DNA of 64,000 nt from Candidatus Tectomicrobia bacterium (GCA_016192135.1 JACPUR010000016.1:1-64000); one strand, 5' to 3'; shown: positions 15,513-24,706, counted from the first letter of the stretch. The notes: a model not told the origin generated them from the sequence alone. Translations and numbers: made by a program.

Positions 15513-16559
15513 ATGCCATATTCCGCCCATGATTTGCCTGACACCTGCTTTTCCGATGGCACCCCAAACCAGTCCGACGCACCCGGCTTTACGCCTCCCG
15601 TCCACGTCCTGGAAAGAGGAAAGCACCCGAAGGAAATCATCGCCGACAGCCCGGGGATGCAGGAGGTCTTCCAGCAAATTGAGAAATTTGCCTCCTCATC
15701 GGATGCCTCGATCCTCATCACAGGGGAGACCGGCACAGGCAAGGAAGTCGTCGCGGCCTTGATTCACAAGAAAAAGCTGCGGCGTGCCGATGGTCCCTTC
15801 GTTGCGGTCAATTGCGGCGCGATACCGGGCCCGCTCCTCGAGTCCGAGCTATTCGGGCACGAAAAGGGGGCATTCACGGGGGCGTATGCCCTCAAAAAGG
15901 GGAAGGCCGAGCTCGCGCACGGAGGCTCGCTGTTCCTGGATGAGGTCGGGGAACTGCCCCTGACGCTCCAGGTCAAATTGCTGCGCTTCCTGGAGACGCG
16001 CCAGATCGACCGGGTCGGCGGGACCAGCGCCAGGAACATCGACGTCCAAATCATCAGCGCGACCAACAAAAACCTGTTCGAGTCCGTCAAGAAGAAAGAG
16101 TTCCGAGAGGATCTGTACTACCGCCTGGCGGTCTTGTGCATACATCTGCCGCCTCTCAGGGAACGCGGCGACGACGTGCATCTCCTCGCCTACCAATTCC
16201 TCGAGAAGTTCGCGCGCGAGTTGGGCCGGCCCGTCAAAGGCTTCACGCCCGAAACCTTGCGGGCCATGGAGTCATATCCCTGGCCGGGCAACATCAGGGA
16301 GCTGCTCAACAAACTCCGCAGGGCGGTCGTGATGGCGGAAAACGAGTGGCTCTCGCCCTCGGACCTGAGCCTCGATCCGGAGAAGGACACCCCTGACCTC
16401 TTGAATCTCCCGGAGGCAAAGGAAAAAGTCGAACATGAATATCTGCAAAAGGCGCTCTCGCTCAGCAAAGGCAATATCTCGCGCGCTGCCAGGCTGCTGA
16501 AAATCAGCCGTCCGCATCTTTACACCCTGATGCGGAAGTACCGCATAAAAAAGGGATGA
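15513..16559 (+). CDS. Sigma-54 activator lacking a receiver domain (AAA+ and Fis-type HTH)
   Basis: 348 residues. After ~45 unique N-terminal residues the AAA+ sigma-54 interaction domain starts: Walker A 'GETGTGKE', the sigma-54-contacting loop 'GAFTGA', Walker B 'LFLDEVGELP', sensor 'ATNKNL' and R-finger region 'FREDLYYRL'. The C-terminus is a Fis-like helix-turn-helix ('GNISRAARLLKISRPHLYTLM'). No phosphoryl-acceptor or ligand domain is present, as in PspF, so activity would be set by expression or a protein partner. The gene has its own sigma-54 promoter and sits directly after the fibre cluster, making that promoter (9924) the obvious target. GGGGAG precedes the ATG. Confidence 0.9.
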   Translation: MPYSAHDLPDTCFSDGTPNQSDAPGFTPPVHVLERGKHPKEIIADSPGMQEVFQQIEKFASSSDASILITGETGTGKEVVAALIHKKKLRRADGPFVAVNCGAIPGPLLESELFGHEKGAFTGAYALKKGKAELAHGGSLFLDEVGELPLTLQVKLLRFLETRQIDRVGGTSARNIDVQIISATNKNLFESVKKKEFREDLYYRLAVLCIHLPPLRERGDDVHLLAYQFLEKFARELGRPVKGFTPETLRAMESYPWPGNIRELLNKLRRAVVMAENEWLSPSDLSLDPEKDTPDLLNLPEAKEKVEHEYLQKALSLSKGNISRAARLLKISRPHLYTLMRKYRIKKG

Positions 16560-16623
16560 CATGGCACTTCACGCGAAATGCCGGGCCTTTATTGCCGGCG
16601 CTTTTCCTCCAAGGAGATCGTCC

Positions 16624-17652
16624 ATGAGACCGGCAAGAATATTCTGGGCCGCCGCAGCTCTTCTCCTGGCGATGGCCTCTCATTCGGCCGCCGCAGAATT
16701 GCGCGTGGTCCGCCTTTCCTTCACGAACGGATGGAACGCCCTGCCGGCCCTGGTGGCCATCGAGCGGGGCTTCTTCGCCCAAGAGGGCCTCGTCGTCAGC
16801 GGCTTGGCGGTCCCCTCGGTGAACGCCATCGGCAACTCTTTGCTGGCCGGCTCGTCGGATCTCGCCATTCTGCCCCAGCGCAACTTTCTGAAGATGGCGC
16901 AGCTGAAGATGCCGATCCGCGCCATATCCATAAGCGGCTGGGACACCCAGATGCAGCTCGTAGTGCCCGCGTCGGACGCTCGCACCAAGTCATTGAATGA
17001 TCTCAAGGGGAAAAGCATGGCCCTGGGCGTCGCCTCGAACGCCTTGCCCGCGTTCATCCGGCTGCTCAACCAAAGCAACATGACCCTGAAGGATGTGGAG
17101 ATCCGATTCTTGGACTCCTCCAAGCTCACCCAGGTGTTTCCGGCGAAAATGGCGGACGCCATTTTCGAGACCCGGCACTTCACCGATGTGATGACGATGA
17201 AAAAACTGGGAAGGGTCGCCGTAGGACACGAGGAAATCAAAGAGAAGATCGGCCTAATCCAGAGCGACCCTCTCCTCGCACGCCAAGAGTTCATCGAGAA
17301 GGAGCCGGAGACCGTCCAACGGTTCGTGAACGCGTGGGTCAAGGCGCTTCAATACATTCAACAAGACTCCAAGGATGCCTCCCGCGTCCTGACCATCTTC
17401 TTCCACCGCCTAGGGGTGGCCTCGGTGGACGAGAAGCTCGCCCATTCGTGGGTCACGTATTCCCGCCACGACCGGTATTTTTGGTCGGAGAGCGACATTG
17501 CCGACGCGAAGTATAACGCCTGGGGCCTCAAGGAGGCCGGCCAACTGAAGGCGGTGCCGGAGGATCTCGAAAAATACATTGACAACCGGTTCGCCCGGAA
17601 GGCGATGGAGAAGTTGAAGGCGGAGTTGCCTCCCTCCCCGGCGGCGAAATGA
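16624..17652 (+). CDS. Orphan periplasmic binding protein of the NitT/TauT/SsuA type
   Basis: ATG at 16624 has AAGGAG 9 nt upstream and starts a signal peptide (IFWAAAALLLAMASHSAAA). The ~320-residue mature protein shows the type II binding-protein pattern of the SsuA/TauA/ThiY family: 'LPALVAIERGFFAQEGL', 'SSDLAILPQ', 'DLKGKSMALG', 'RQEFIEKEPETVQRFVNAW'. This family binds sulfonates, taurine, bicarbonate/nitrate or thiamine precursors and delivers them to an ABC transporter. No permease or ATPase gene lies nearby. It follows the activator by 64 bp and probably shares its mRNA. It may therefore act as a sensor or as part of the fibre system rather than in uptake; the ligand is unknown. Confidence 0.8.
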   Translation: MRPARIFWAAAALLLAMASHSAAAELRVVRLSFTNGWNALPALVAIERGFFAQEGLVVSGLAVPSVNAIGNSLLAGSSDLAILPQRNFLKMAQLKMPIRAISISGWDTQMQLVVPASDARTKSLNDLKGKSMALGVASNALPAFIRLLNQSNMTLKDVEIRFLDSSKLTQVFPAKMADAIFETRHFTDVMTMKKLGRVAVGHEEIKEKIGLIQSDPLLARQEFIEKEPETVQRFVNAWVKALQYIQQDSKDASRVLTIFFHRLGVASVDEKLAHSWVTYSRHDRYFWSESDIADAKYNAWGLKEAGQLKAVPEDLEKYIDNRFARKAMEKLKAELPPSPAAK

Positions 17653-17659
17653 GCGTCCC

Positions 17660-17687
17660 CATCCGGGCCGGACGACCGGACCGGATG
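17660..17687. terminator. Bidirectional hairpin between convergent genes
   Basis: CATCCGGGCCGG pairs with CCGGACCGGATG around an ACGA loop (one mismatch), placed exactly between the stops of the convergent binding-protein and barrel genes. No clear U-tract follows, so it may act as a weak terminator or as an mRNA 3'-end stabiliser for both genes. Confidence 0.55.
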
Positions 17688-17707
17688 CTGGGCGCATGCA
17701 TGACCTC

Positions 17708-18973
17708 CTACCTGAACAGATTGAACGTGATGGGAAAGCTGATCGTAAGTTGAAAGTCGGGCGACTGCTCCGAGAGGCCGATGGCGACCGCCATCAGGAG
17801 CGACATGTTGGGAGCGATGGTAACGGAGGTTCCGAAGGAGAGCCTTGCGTCCGTAAAGTCCGTCCCTCTCACCTTCACGCCGTTCCGCTCCGTCTTCGCC
17901 TGATCCTGGATGATGAATGACATATTCATCGAAACCCGTTCGTTGATCGCGAAGTTCAGGCCGGCGAACAAGTCGACGACATCGCCCGGATCGATGTCGC
18001 CCGTCGCTCCGCCGATGGAGCGCTCGAGATTGAACGTATAGCCCCCTCCCGCGAACAAAACGACGGGATCCGTTCTCCAGACAAACGTGACGCCCGGTCC
18101 CGCGCTATAGAAGCCCGAGCCCGTGGGCGCCTCGGTCAGACGCACATCCCCCGCGCCGACCGTCTCGGTGCTAATATCGAAGGAGTCCTTGCCGGTGCGG
18201 GATTTCCCGCGTAAGCGCAAGATGACATCGGGAATCGCCCCCTGCCCGATGATGGGCTGGTAAAGGATCGAACCCTCGACGTCGCCGATGCCCGAGCCAG
18301 TGATGGTTCTGCTGCTTTCAGCGTTGGTTCCAACCTGGATGATTTCCTCGTCCTTGCGCTGAATGAAGGGAACCCGCGTTTCGAGTTGCACGCGCGGGAG
18401 CAGGCCGTAACGGAGCGTCACCGCCTCGGTGTATATGTCGCGATCCAGCCGGTCGACCCGGATCGAGCCGATGACGATCGCCTCGAACACGGTGAAGCCG
18501 TTGATCACGACGCGGTTCGCGGTAAACCGGGACCACTCGAAACTCGGCTCGATCTGAAGCGTCCCGGGGGCCAGGAGGATGGCCCCCCGCTCCAGCAGCA
18601 AGGCCTCGCGCGGTTTTTCACTCGCCGGGCGGTCACCCTGGGTGGGGCCGGAAGGTGGCGTCGTCGGCGCAACCGGGGTCACCTCCCTGGGGGGCTTGGG
18701 GGCGGGCTCCGGCGCCTGCGCAAGGAGCAGGTCTCCTGCCCCCCTCTCCGCATATAGGTCGGGGCGCTCCAGGGTCAGCCGATCCAACAAGCCGCCCGAT
18801 CCGTGCAGGCTGATCCCCAGGCCTGGCCTCCAGCCTTGCGCTGGCTGGCCGTAGGCCAAACCGTGCAACAAGATGAGCACCACAAAGCTGCCAACGCCCA
18901 CCAGCGCCGAAATCACGAATTTGCCGACACAGCCGGCTGCACGGCCCGACGAAGTACGCCATCGAATTTTCAC
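17708..18973 (-). CDS. Outer-membrane beta-barrel transporter, FapF-like
   Basis: 421 residues with an N-terminal signal anchor (VISALVGVGSFVVLILLHGLAYG), a Pro/Thr/Lys-rich segment (about 88-125) and a beta-barrel from about 135 to the end. The barrel begins 'APGTLQIEPSFEWSRF', continues with 'VEARVPF'-like strands ('VQLETRVPFIQRKDE') and shows alternating polar/hydrophobic strands to 'FQLTISFPITFNLF'. This pattern matches the transporters that export Fap amyloid subunits, in which a plug or coiled-coil precedes the barrel. The linker here is proline-rich rather than coiled-coil. It lies within the cluster of N/Q-repeat proteins, C39 peptidase and sigma-54 regulators. Assigned from sequence pattern and context; the substrate is inferred. 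Confidence 0.7.
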   Translation of the reverse strand: MKIRWRTSSGRAAGCVGKFVISALVGVGSFVVLILLHGLAYGQPAQGWRPGLGISLHGSGGLLDRLTLERPDLYAERGAGDLLLAQAPEPAPKPPREVTPVAPTTPPSGPTQGDRPASEKPREALLLERGAILLAPGTLQIEPSFEWSRFTANRVVINGFTVFEAIVIGSIRVDRLDRDIYTEAVTLRYGLLPRVQLETRVPFIQRKDEEIIQVGTNAESSRTITGSGIGDVEGSILYQPIIGQGAIPDVILRLRGKSRTGKDSFDISTETVGAGDVRLTEAPTGSGFYSAGPGVTFVWRTDPVVLFAGGGYTFNLERSIGGATGDIDPGDVVDLFAGLNFAINERVSMNMSFIIQDQAKTERNGVKVRGTDFTDARLSFGTSVTIAPNMSLLMAVAIGLSEQSPDFQLTISFPITFNLFR

Positions 18974-19809
18974 GGCTTATTCCTCTCCCCTGAGAAAAAT
19001 GGAAATGATTCCATCCATCCCGGCGAAAATTGTTCGTCCCGCCCAAAGCGCCCGCCAAGGAATGGGAACGAGAAAGAGCAAACCGTAAATTACATTTACA
19101 CAAGTAAATTCCTTGAATACGCGACATTCCCCGAATCAACAGAACAAATTCCCTCATCACGAGGGATGTCCGCTTTCAAATTTTCCTCACCGGCCAATCT
19201 TCATCCCTCCCAGTCCCCATCCCGCCGCGATGAATGCTTCGAAACGGGGACCGCTCGGGCACATCCTCTCCATTCCGCCACGATGAATGCATTCACCTCC
19301 TGTGTGCATGCTCTCCTCAAGCAAGCACATCGCATGCCGCCATTTTTGATCGGCCCACGGCAGACGCAGGGAAGGAGCCGTACCTCCCTCCACGGCTTTT
19401 CGTTACAGGTGATCTGGGATTTGAGACTACGGAAAATCCAAAATATAATTAATAGTCTACCTTCGACTCATATGAGAACAGTCCGGGAATTGGCCATCTA
19501 CAAAGGAATGCACGACCTCCCCGGACGCTTTATCCGCAAACCCTGGCATCTTTCTTTCAGAATACCCTATGTTGGAATATCTAATATCCCCTTGGAGCAA
19601 GGAGAATTGATCGAAAATTCTCATATGCCTAAAAAGATAACTGAATATTGTAAAATTTGCTTACGGGTATTTTAAGTTGATTTTTCTAGTCTTAAAGAGC
19701 ACGAAGGGATATAATAATTCTGATATGGATATACTTTGATAAGGGTTACGGAAAATATTGCAAATAATTCAGGAATATCCTGATATCGCTTTTTTGCGGA
19801 GGTATTCAG
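18974..19809. other. Divergent regulatory region between barrel gene and response regulator
   Basis: More than 800 bp with no supportable gene; AT content rises sharply (19430-19800), as expected for promoter DNA in this GC-rich genome. It holds the promoters of two divergent genes. No sigma-54 site of the quality of those at 5504, 9924 and 15312 was found on either strand; a near miss is TGGCATC-TTTC-TTTCA near 19544. Confidence 0.4.
19222..19290. repeat. 16-bp direct repeats, possible activator sites
   Basis: CCGCCGCGATGAATGC (19222-19237) and CCGCCACGATGAATGC (19275-19290) differ at one base and start 53 bp (five helical turns) apart. They lie about 250-320 bp upstream of the barrel gene's start. 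Same-face spacing is typical of enhancer sites for bacterial activators, but a chance or old duplication cannot be excluded. Confidence 0.4.
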
Positions 19810-21210
19810 ATGATCGCCCGAATCCTTCTTGTGGAAGATTGTGTGAAACAACGCACAATGATCCGGCATGGGCTCAACGAATTCGGCTTCGAGATCATCG
19901 AGGCCGACAATGTTGAGAATGCGAAGGAAAAACTGCGGCATCATATCCCTGATATTTTCGTGATCGATCTGCACCTTCCCGGCCGCGACGGCTTCGATTT
20001 TTGCGTCGACATTCAACAAGATCCCGCGCTGACTTCCATCCCGCGGCTCATGCTGACGGGGGATTCGACGATGGATAACCAGCTTCTTGGACTCTCGGAG
20101 TATGTCGACGATTACGTCACGAAGCCCTTCCGGCTGGAGCTCCTTAACGCGCGCATCAAGGCCCTGCTCCGCCGGTACAACCCTTATCTGCTATCTGACA
20201 ACACCAGTTCCGTTGACCTTCAGGCGCTTCCCGAGAGCAACGACGCCTATCCGACTTTTGGCAGCGGGATCATCGGAGCATCGAAACCCATGCTGGATGT
20301 GTTCGCCTCGTTGAAAAAATTCGCCCAGGCGAACGCGCCAGTCCTGATCACCGGAGAGAGCGGCACTGGGAAGGAGCTTGCCGCACGCACCATCCACGAA
20401 CGAAGCAGCCGTTCGGGCGGACCGTTCGTCTCCATCAACTGTGGGGCCATCCCCGACAACCTGCTGGAAGCCGAACTGTTCGGCTACGAGCGGGGCGCCT
20501 TCACCGGCGCCCACGCCCGGAAAAAAGGCAAGGTGGAAATGGCCCATGGCGGAACGCTGTTTTTCGACGAGATTGGAGAGTTGTCCTTGTCGCTCCAAGT
20601 GAAGCTGCTGCGCTTCCTCGAGACATACAGGTTCGAGAGGCTCGGGGGGATGGAATCCCTGAAAGTGGACGTTCTCTTCGTCGCGGCCACGAACAAAAAC
20701 CTTCAGCGGGCCATTGAAGCAGGAACATTCCGCGAGGATCTATATTTCCGCCTCGCCGTTCTCTCGCTCGAGCTTCCGCCTCTTCGCACGCGGGGAGAGG
20801 ACAAGATCATCATCTCGAACGCGCTCCTGAAGCGTTTTTCGCAGGAGGCTCGCATCAAGGTGGAGGGCTTTGCGCCGGATGCGCTGAACGCTATCCGCAT
20901 GCACCACTGGCCCGGCAATGTGCGCGAGCTGGCCAATTGCATCCGGAGGGCCCTTGTGATGACGGATCACAGATGGATCCGAAAGGAAGACCTCAATCTG
21001 TCGAAAGGGAGCGATGGAATGAGGGTGGAAGTCCCCGGCTCGTTGCATGAGGCCAAAGAACAAACCGAGCGCATGTTCCTGGAGGAGGCCATTGCTCGTC
21101 ACAAGGGCAACCTTTCCAGGGCCGCCCGTGAACTGGGCATCAGCCGTCCCACCCTGTACGGCCGGATCAAGAAATACAACCTGCGCCCCGATGCATTGGG
21201 CAATTCATGA
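19810..21210 (+). CDS. NtrC-type sigma-54-dependent response regulator
   Basis: 466 residues. Receiver domain 1-120: acidic Asp10, phospho-acceptor Asp53 in 'FVIDLHLPG', Thr83 and Lys105 in 'VTKPF'. AAA+ domain ~150-390 with Walker A 'GESGTGKE', 'GAFTGA' and Walker B 'LFFDEIGEL'. Fis-type HTH at the C-terminus ('GNLSRAARELGISRPTLYGRI'). The AAA+/HTH part is closely similar to that of the receiver-less activator at 15513, and the two could compete for or share DNA sites. The ribosome site is GGAGG. The histidine kinase gene starts 31 bp downstream, forming a two-component pair. Predicted to open sigma-54 promoters of the fibre system when phosphorylated. Confidence 0.92.
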   Translation: MIARILLVEDCVKQRTMIRHGLNEFGFEIIEADNVENAKEKLRHHIPDIFVIDLHLPGRDGFDFCVDIQQDPALTSIPRLMLTGDSTMDNQLLGLSEYVDDYVTKPFRLELLNARIKALLRRYNPYLLSDNTSSVDLQALPESNDAYPTFGSGIIGASKPMLDVFASLKKFAQANAPVLITGESGTGKELAARTIHERSSRSGGPFVSINCGAIPDNLLEAELFGYERGAFTGAHARKKGKVEMAHGGTLFFDEIGELSLSLQVKLLRFLETYRFERLGGMESLKVDVLFVAATNKNLQRAIEAGTFREDLYFRLAVLSLELPPLRTRGEDKIIISNALLKRFSQEARIKVEGFAPDALNAIRMHHWPGNVRELANCIRRALVMTDHRWIRKEDLNLSKGSDGMRVEVPGSLHEAKEQTERMFLEEAIARHKGNLSRAARELGISRPTLYGRIKKYNLRPDALGNS

Positions 21211-21241
21211 GCGGTGGAGATGAGCATCACGCTGCACGGCA

Positions 21242-23329
21242 ATGCGTTCGCCCCGCATCCGTCCGATGCGATCTTCTTCATTCCGTATGAGAATGTCATC
21301 CATCAAGACGCCCAATCCTGAACTCGCCAGGGTCCTCCATCCGGTCAGCGAGGAGGCGCGAGCCGCCTTGCGGGGCGACACGGTCATCATGCTGCTGATG
21401 GACCTCACGGGCAGCACCCCCGCGAGCGTTCTGTACCAGGCTGGATTGCCCTTCGTTGCGGCTCTTGACGAGAGTCTCAACGAGCACATGAGCTTCCTGC
21501 TTCAACGCGCCCTGATGCACGGGCGACCCGAAGTGACCAATTGCCTGGCTCCCGGGGCCATTTATGAAAAAGTCTTTCGGAAGATGGGCTTCACAACCTT
21601 GCTCGTCATCCCGTTTCACGCCGACCCCAAGACGATCATGGGGTTGTTCATATGCTCCAAAGAGCGGCAGGAATACTCCTCGGCCGACATACAGCTCGCC
21701 GAGCTTTACGGCCGGCTCATTGCGTCCCTTCTGGAGACATTCGAGCTTGGGAAGCTGTACGAAATCAGCAGCCGGACCATGCAGTTCATGCCCGGGGCCT
21801 TGCGAAAGTTGAGAGCCCAGGAAGACTTGCTGGAGATCATCCAGGCCGCCTTCCGCGAGTGCAAGCCCGTCATGGGCACGGATCGCAGCGTCCTCATCCT
21901 GCTCGATCCGGACACGAACGAGCTCCTCTTTTTCAAGTCCGATGCCGTCTCCGCCCGGTTCATAACCCGCCTCAAGAATTTTCCGGTGCCACACCCCTTT
22001 TTCCATCGCATGCTTCCTCAACCCAACCTGGGCGGGTCCGTTGTTTTCCCTGACGCCACCAAGGATCCGGAATGGGGATGGGTGCAGGTAGAGGAGGGGC
22101 ACCAATCGTTCATTGGCTACCCACTTTGCTGTCAGAACCGGACCTCGGGTTTTCTTTTCTTCTACTGGACGAGCCCGCAAAGGCTGGACGACATCCGATA
22201 TCTGATGGGAGAACTTTTCGCCGACCAGGTCGCCTGCTCCATCGCTCAAGTCCAGGCCAAGAACAGACAAGATGGTTTCCGGCGGATCACGGATAACGCC
22301 GCCGATCCCATTCTGGTCCATGACCTGAACGGAAAGATTCTTTACGCCAACCCGAGCGCCTGCCGCGCGCTTGGCTATTCATCCGAGGAGATCCTCGGCC
22401 TCTCCGTGGACGCTGTTGACCTGTACTGCCAGATCGCCACCTCGCGGCTGGAATGGGATCGGACGCGAGAGAATGAAGCGAAAACCGCCGAGGGGTTCTT
22501 CCGACGGAAGGATGGGAGCACCTTCCCCGTCGAGATCAGCCGCAACCGCCTGGACAGGCGTGGAAGCCCCGCCCTCATTGCATTCATCCACGATGTCGCG
22601 CGGTACAAGGAAATCGAGGACAAACAAAAAAAGATGATCGATGAGGCACACGCCACCAACAGGGCCAAGAGCTTCTTCCTCTCTACGGTCTCCCACGAAC
22701 TGAGGTCTCCGCTCAATCAGATTATCGGCTACTGCGACATCATGATGATGGAGTCCCCCGATAAGGCCGAGATGCTCAAATCCATTCTGAATGCGGCGGA
22801 GCATCTGATGAAGCTTGTCGAGGACCTTACCGACATTGCGAATCTGGGCCGTCACAACATGCAGCTCCACTTGCAGGAGGTCCCCATCAACGAGTTGGTC
22901 AAGCATCTGACCGAAAGCCGGAGAGAGTCCTTCCCCGGCAAATTCCATCTTTCGCTCCGGCTCGACCCCTCCAACCCGCGCTGCATCTGCGATCCCACCC
23001 GGGTGAACCAGATCCTCACCAACCTTCTCGACAATGCCATCAAGTATTCGCCCAATGGGGGAACGATTTCCTTCGGCTCGCAGGAATATCCGACCGAAGT
23101 GTGGGTCTCCGTCAGCGACGAGGGGATCGGGATTGACGAAGCCGACAAAGAGGTCATCTTCGAGCCTTTCTACCAGGGGGACAGCGGCTTCTCCCGGCGC
23201 TTCGGCGGCCTGGGAATTGGCCTGAGTCTGGTCCGTTCCATGGTCATCATGCAGGGCGGTCGCATCTGGGCCGAAAAAGGCGAATCGGGAAAAGGCAGCA
23301 CCTTCACGTTTTCCCTGCCCAAGTTTTAG
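21242..23329 (+). CDS. Sensor histidine kinase with GAF and PAS domains
   Basis: Up to 695 residues; in-frame ATGs at 21287 and 21293 are alternative starts. There is no signal peptide or membrane segment, so the kinase is soluble. GAF-like domain(s) cover about 30-340 ('SFIGYPLCCQNRTSGFLFFY'), a PAS domain about 350-470 ('GFRRITDNAADPILVHDLNG', 'ANPSACRALGYSSEEILGL'). The kinase core has the H-box 'FFLSTVSHELRSPLNQ', N-box 'NLLDNAIKYS' and G-boxes 'DEGIGI' and 'GLGIGLSL'. The partner is the NtrC-type regulator immediately upstream. Signals could be cytoplasmic redox state, small molecules or another protein; sequence alone does not say. Confidence 0.9.
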   Translation: MRSPRIRPMRSSSFRMRMSSIKTPNPELARVLHPVSEEARAALRGDTVIMLLMDLTGSTPASVLYQAGLPFVAALDESLNEHMSFLLQRALMHGRPEVTNCLAPGAIYEKVFRKMGFTTLLVIPFHADPKTIMGLFICSKERQEYSSADIQLAELYGRLIASLLETFELGKLYEISSRTMQFMPGALRKLRAQEDLLEIIQAAFRECKPVMGTDRSVLILLDPDTNELLFFKSDAVSARFITRLKNFPVPHPFFHRMLPQPNLGGSVVFPDATKDPEWGWVQVEEGHQSFIGYPLCCQNRTSGFLFFYWTSPQRLDDIRYLMGELFADQVACSIAQVQAKNRQDGFRRITDNAADPILVHDLNGKILYANPSACRALGYSSEEILGLSVDAVDLYCQIATSRLEWDRTRENEAKTAEGFFRRKDGSTFPVEISRNRLDRRGSPALIAFIHDVARYKEIEDKQKKMIDEAHATNRAKSFFLSTVSHELRSPLNQIIGYCDIMMMESPDKAEMLKSILNAAEHLMKLVEDLTDIANLGRHNMQLHLQEVPINELVKHLTESRRESFPGKFHLSLRLDPSNPRCICDPTRVNQILTNLLDNAIKYSPNGGTISFGSQEYPTEVWVSVSDEGIGIDEADKEVIFEPFYQGDSGFSRRFGGLGIGLSLVRSMVIMQGGRIWAEKGESGKGSTFTFSLPKF

Positions 23330-23783
23330 GCCAACCGGAAAGGGCAGGAGACGGCTCTTGCTGACCCTCCTTCTCGCCCCAAAGGGTGGCCGGGGGTGCC
23401 GGCCCGCATCCGTGCGGAAGCTTGCGGCACGAGGTCCCGCATAGGCTTCATGAAGCCATCGACTTTCTTTGAGGACCTAACCGGGACGTGGATGGTGTTG
23501 GCGGGGACAACACATCGCATTCCCCCATTTTCACAGGCGTTTCACCTCAACTTGATATCCTTTTCCGCTTTTTTACGGAGTTTTACGCCCTTTCACGCCC
23601 ATTTTCGGCCAATTTAAACCGAAAAATCCGCCAAATCATTTCGCAAATAACACGGGAGGCTCAAACGGCTCAGGCGCCCTCGACGGCGCGGGCCTCTACA
23701 GCATCGGAATTGGCCCGCCGGCGGGGAGCATCCGTCACCGCCATCGATCTCGGACCCGCGGTATTCGCGCCCGGCGCGTTTCC
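23330..23783. other. Intergenic region, nothing recognised
   Basis: No supportable gene. It contains an AT-rich segment around 23520-23660 with several T-runs ('CCGCTTTTTTACGGAG'), perhaps transcription end or promoter DNA. It separates the regulatory pair from the small membrane-protein block. Confidence 0.4.
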
Positions 23784-24017
23784 TCATCCTTTGTCTTTTT
23801 TCTGCTTTCCACCCTTCTCCTCCGGCTCCCTCGGAATGGCCCCGGACAAGGCGAACGGAATCCCTCCCCCGCTCGTGCCGCCACCCTCGTCTCCCACCAC
23901 ATCCGGCAAGTGCCTGGCATCGAGGCCGGGTTTCGTTTTGTCCTCATTTTTCTTTCGCGCGCCCGGGCCGCCGGCCGCCTCAGCCGTGCCTTTCCGTCTC
24001 GCATCTTCTCGATTCAT
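23784..24017 (-). CDS. Small hydrophilic protein of unknown function
   Basis: 77 residues, supported mainly by a very strong ribosome site TAAGGAGG six bases before ATG at 24017. The product begins 'MNREDARRKGTAEAAGG' and is rich in Gly, Lys, Glu and Asp with no hydrophobic core, so it is probably disordered. A short hydrophobic-aromatic patch 'GIPFALSGAIP' is the only feature. Small basic-acidic proteins of this kind are often stress-related, but no family is recognised. Confidence 0.55.
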   Translation of the reverse strand: MNREDARRKGTAEAAGGPGARKKNEDKTKPGLDARHLPDVVGDEGGGTSGGGIPFALSGAIPREPEEKGGKQKKDKG

Positions 24018-24166
24018 TTTGGCCTCCTTAAGGCTTGAAAATTTCACCTTCAAGCAATATGGGCGGCTGGTTTTCCCGGATCAATGAAATGCCTGGAGGC
24101 GTGGGAGAGGCGGATGCCGCTAGAATCCCCTTTGATTTCGTTTCTCGCCGCTGGGGGCTTTTCCGC

Positions 24167-24652
24167 ATGCTTCGAAGAGAAATGGTGAACGAGGACTTTC
24201 GGGCCCAACTGCGCGAATGGCGTGTCCAGCGGGCGCTGTGGATTCTTCTCATCCTGATTTTGATCAGCGCCCTCGCCGGAGCCTTCGGCGGGGGGCCGCT
24301 CAGCCGGGCGGTGGCGGGAGACGCGGCGGAGTCTTTCTGGCTGGAGTATGAGAGATTCGGCCGCTACAAGTCGACGAGCCTTCTGAAGGTGCATGCGGGG
24401 GAAAGGACGGGGCGAACCATCGCGCTCCGCCTCTCCAACGATTACCTGGATCAAATCGAAATCGAGAGAATCACGCCGGAACCGGCGTGGACCGAGACAT
24501 TCTCCACCCACACCGCGTTTCATTTCGCGGCGGGCGCCGGCAGTACGCTCCTCGCCACCATCCAATTCCGGCCGAAGCGCATCGGCCGCATCCATGGGGC
24601 GGCCGGAGCGGGCGGAGCGTCCCTGCCGTTCGCGCATTGGGTATACCCGTAG
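24167..24652 (+). CDS. Membrane-anchored protein that accompanies DUF421
   Basis: About 161 residues from ATG 24167 (24182 is also possible; the frame is open further 5' but without support). One membrane segment (ALWILLILILISALAGAFGGG) near the N-terminus is followed by a periplasmic beta-rich domain with 'VEYERFGRYKSTSLLKVHAGE'-like sequence ('LEYERFGRYK', 'RIGRIHGAAGAGG'). Proteins with 'FGGGPLSRA...YERF' next to DUF421 genes are common in proteobacteria in my recollection. It lies 54 bp upstream of the DUF421 gene and probably forms a membrane complex with it. No enzymatic motif. Confidence 0.65.
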   Translation: MLRREMVNEDFRAQLREWRVQRALWILLILILISALAGAFGGGPLSRAVAGDAAESFWLEYERFGRYKSTSLLKVHAGERTGRTIALRLSNDYLDQIEIERITPEPAWTETFSTHTAFHFAAGAGSTLLATIQFRPKRIGRIHGAAGAGGASLPFAHWVYP

Positions 24653-24706
24653 GGAATTGCCCCGCCGGCACACATCCCCCTTTGGCCAAGCTGCCTCGAG
24701 GCGATC

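Noticed and set aside
19322-19340. Minus-strand GC-N10-CC element as a sigma-54 promoter for the barrel gene
   Set aside because: Spacing fits, but the -12 box lacks TTGC and the -26 T is missing; it is 350 bp from the gene and clearly weaker than the three accepted sites.
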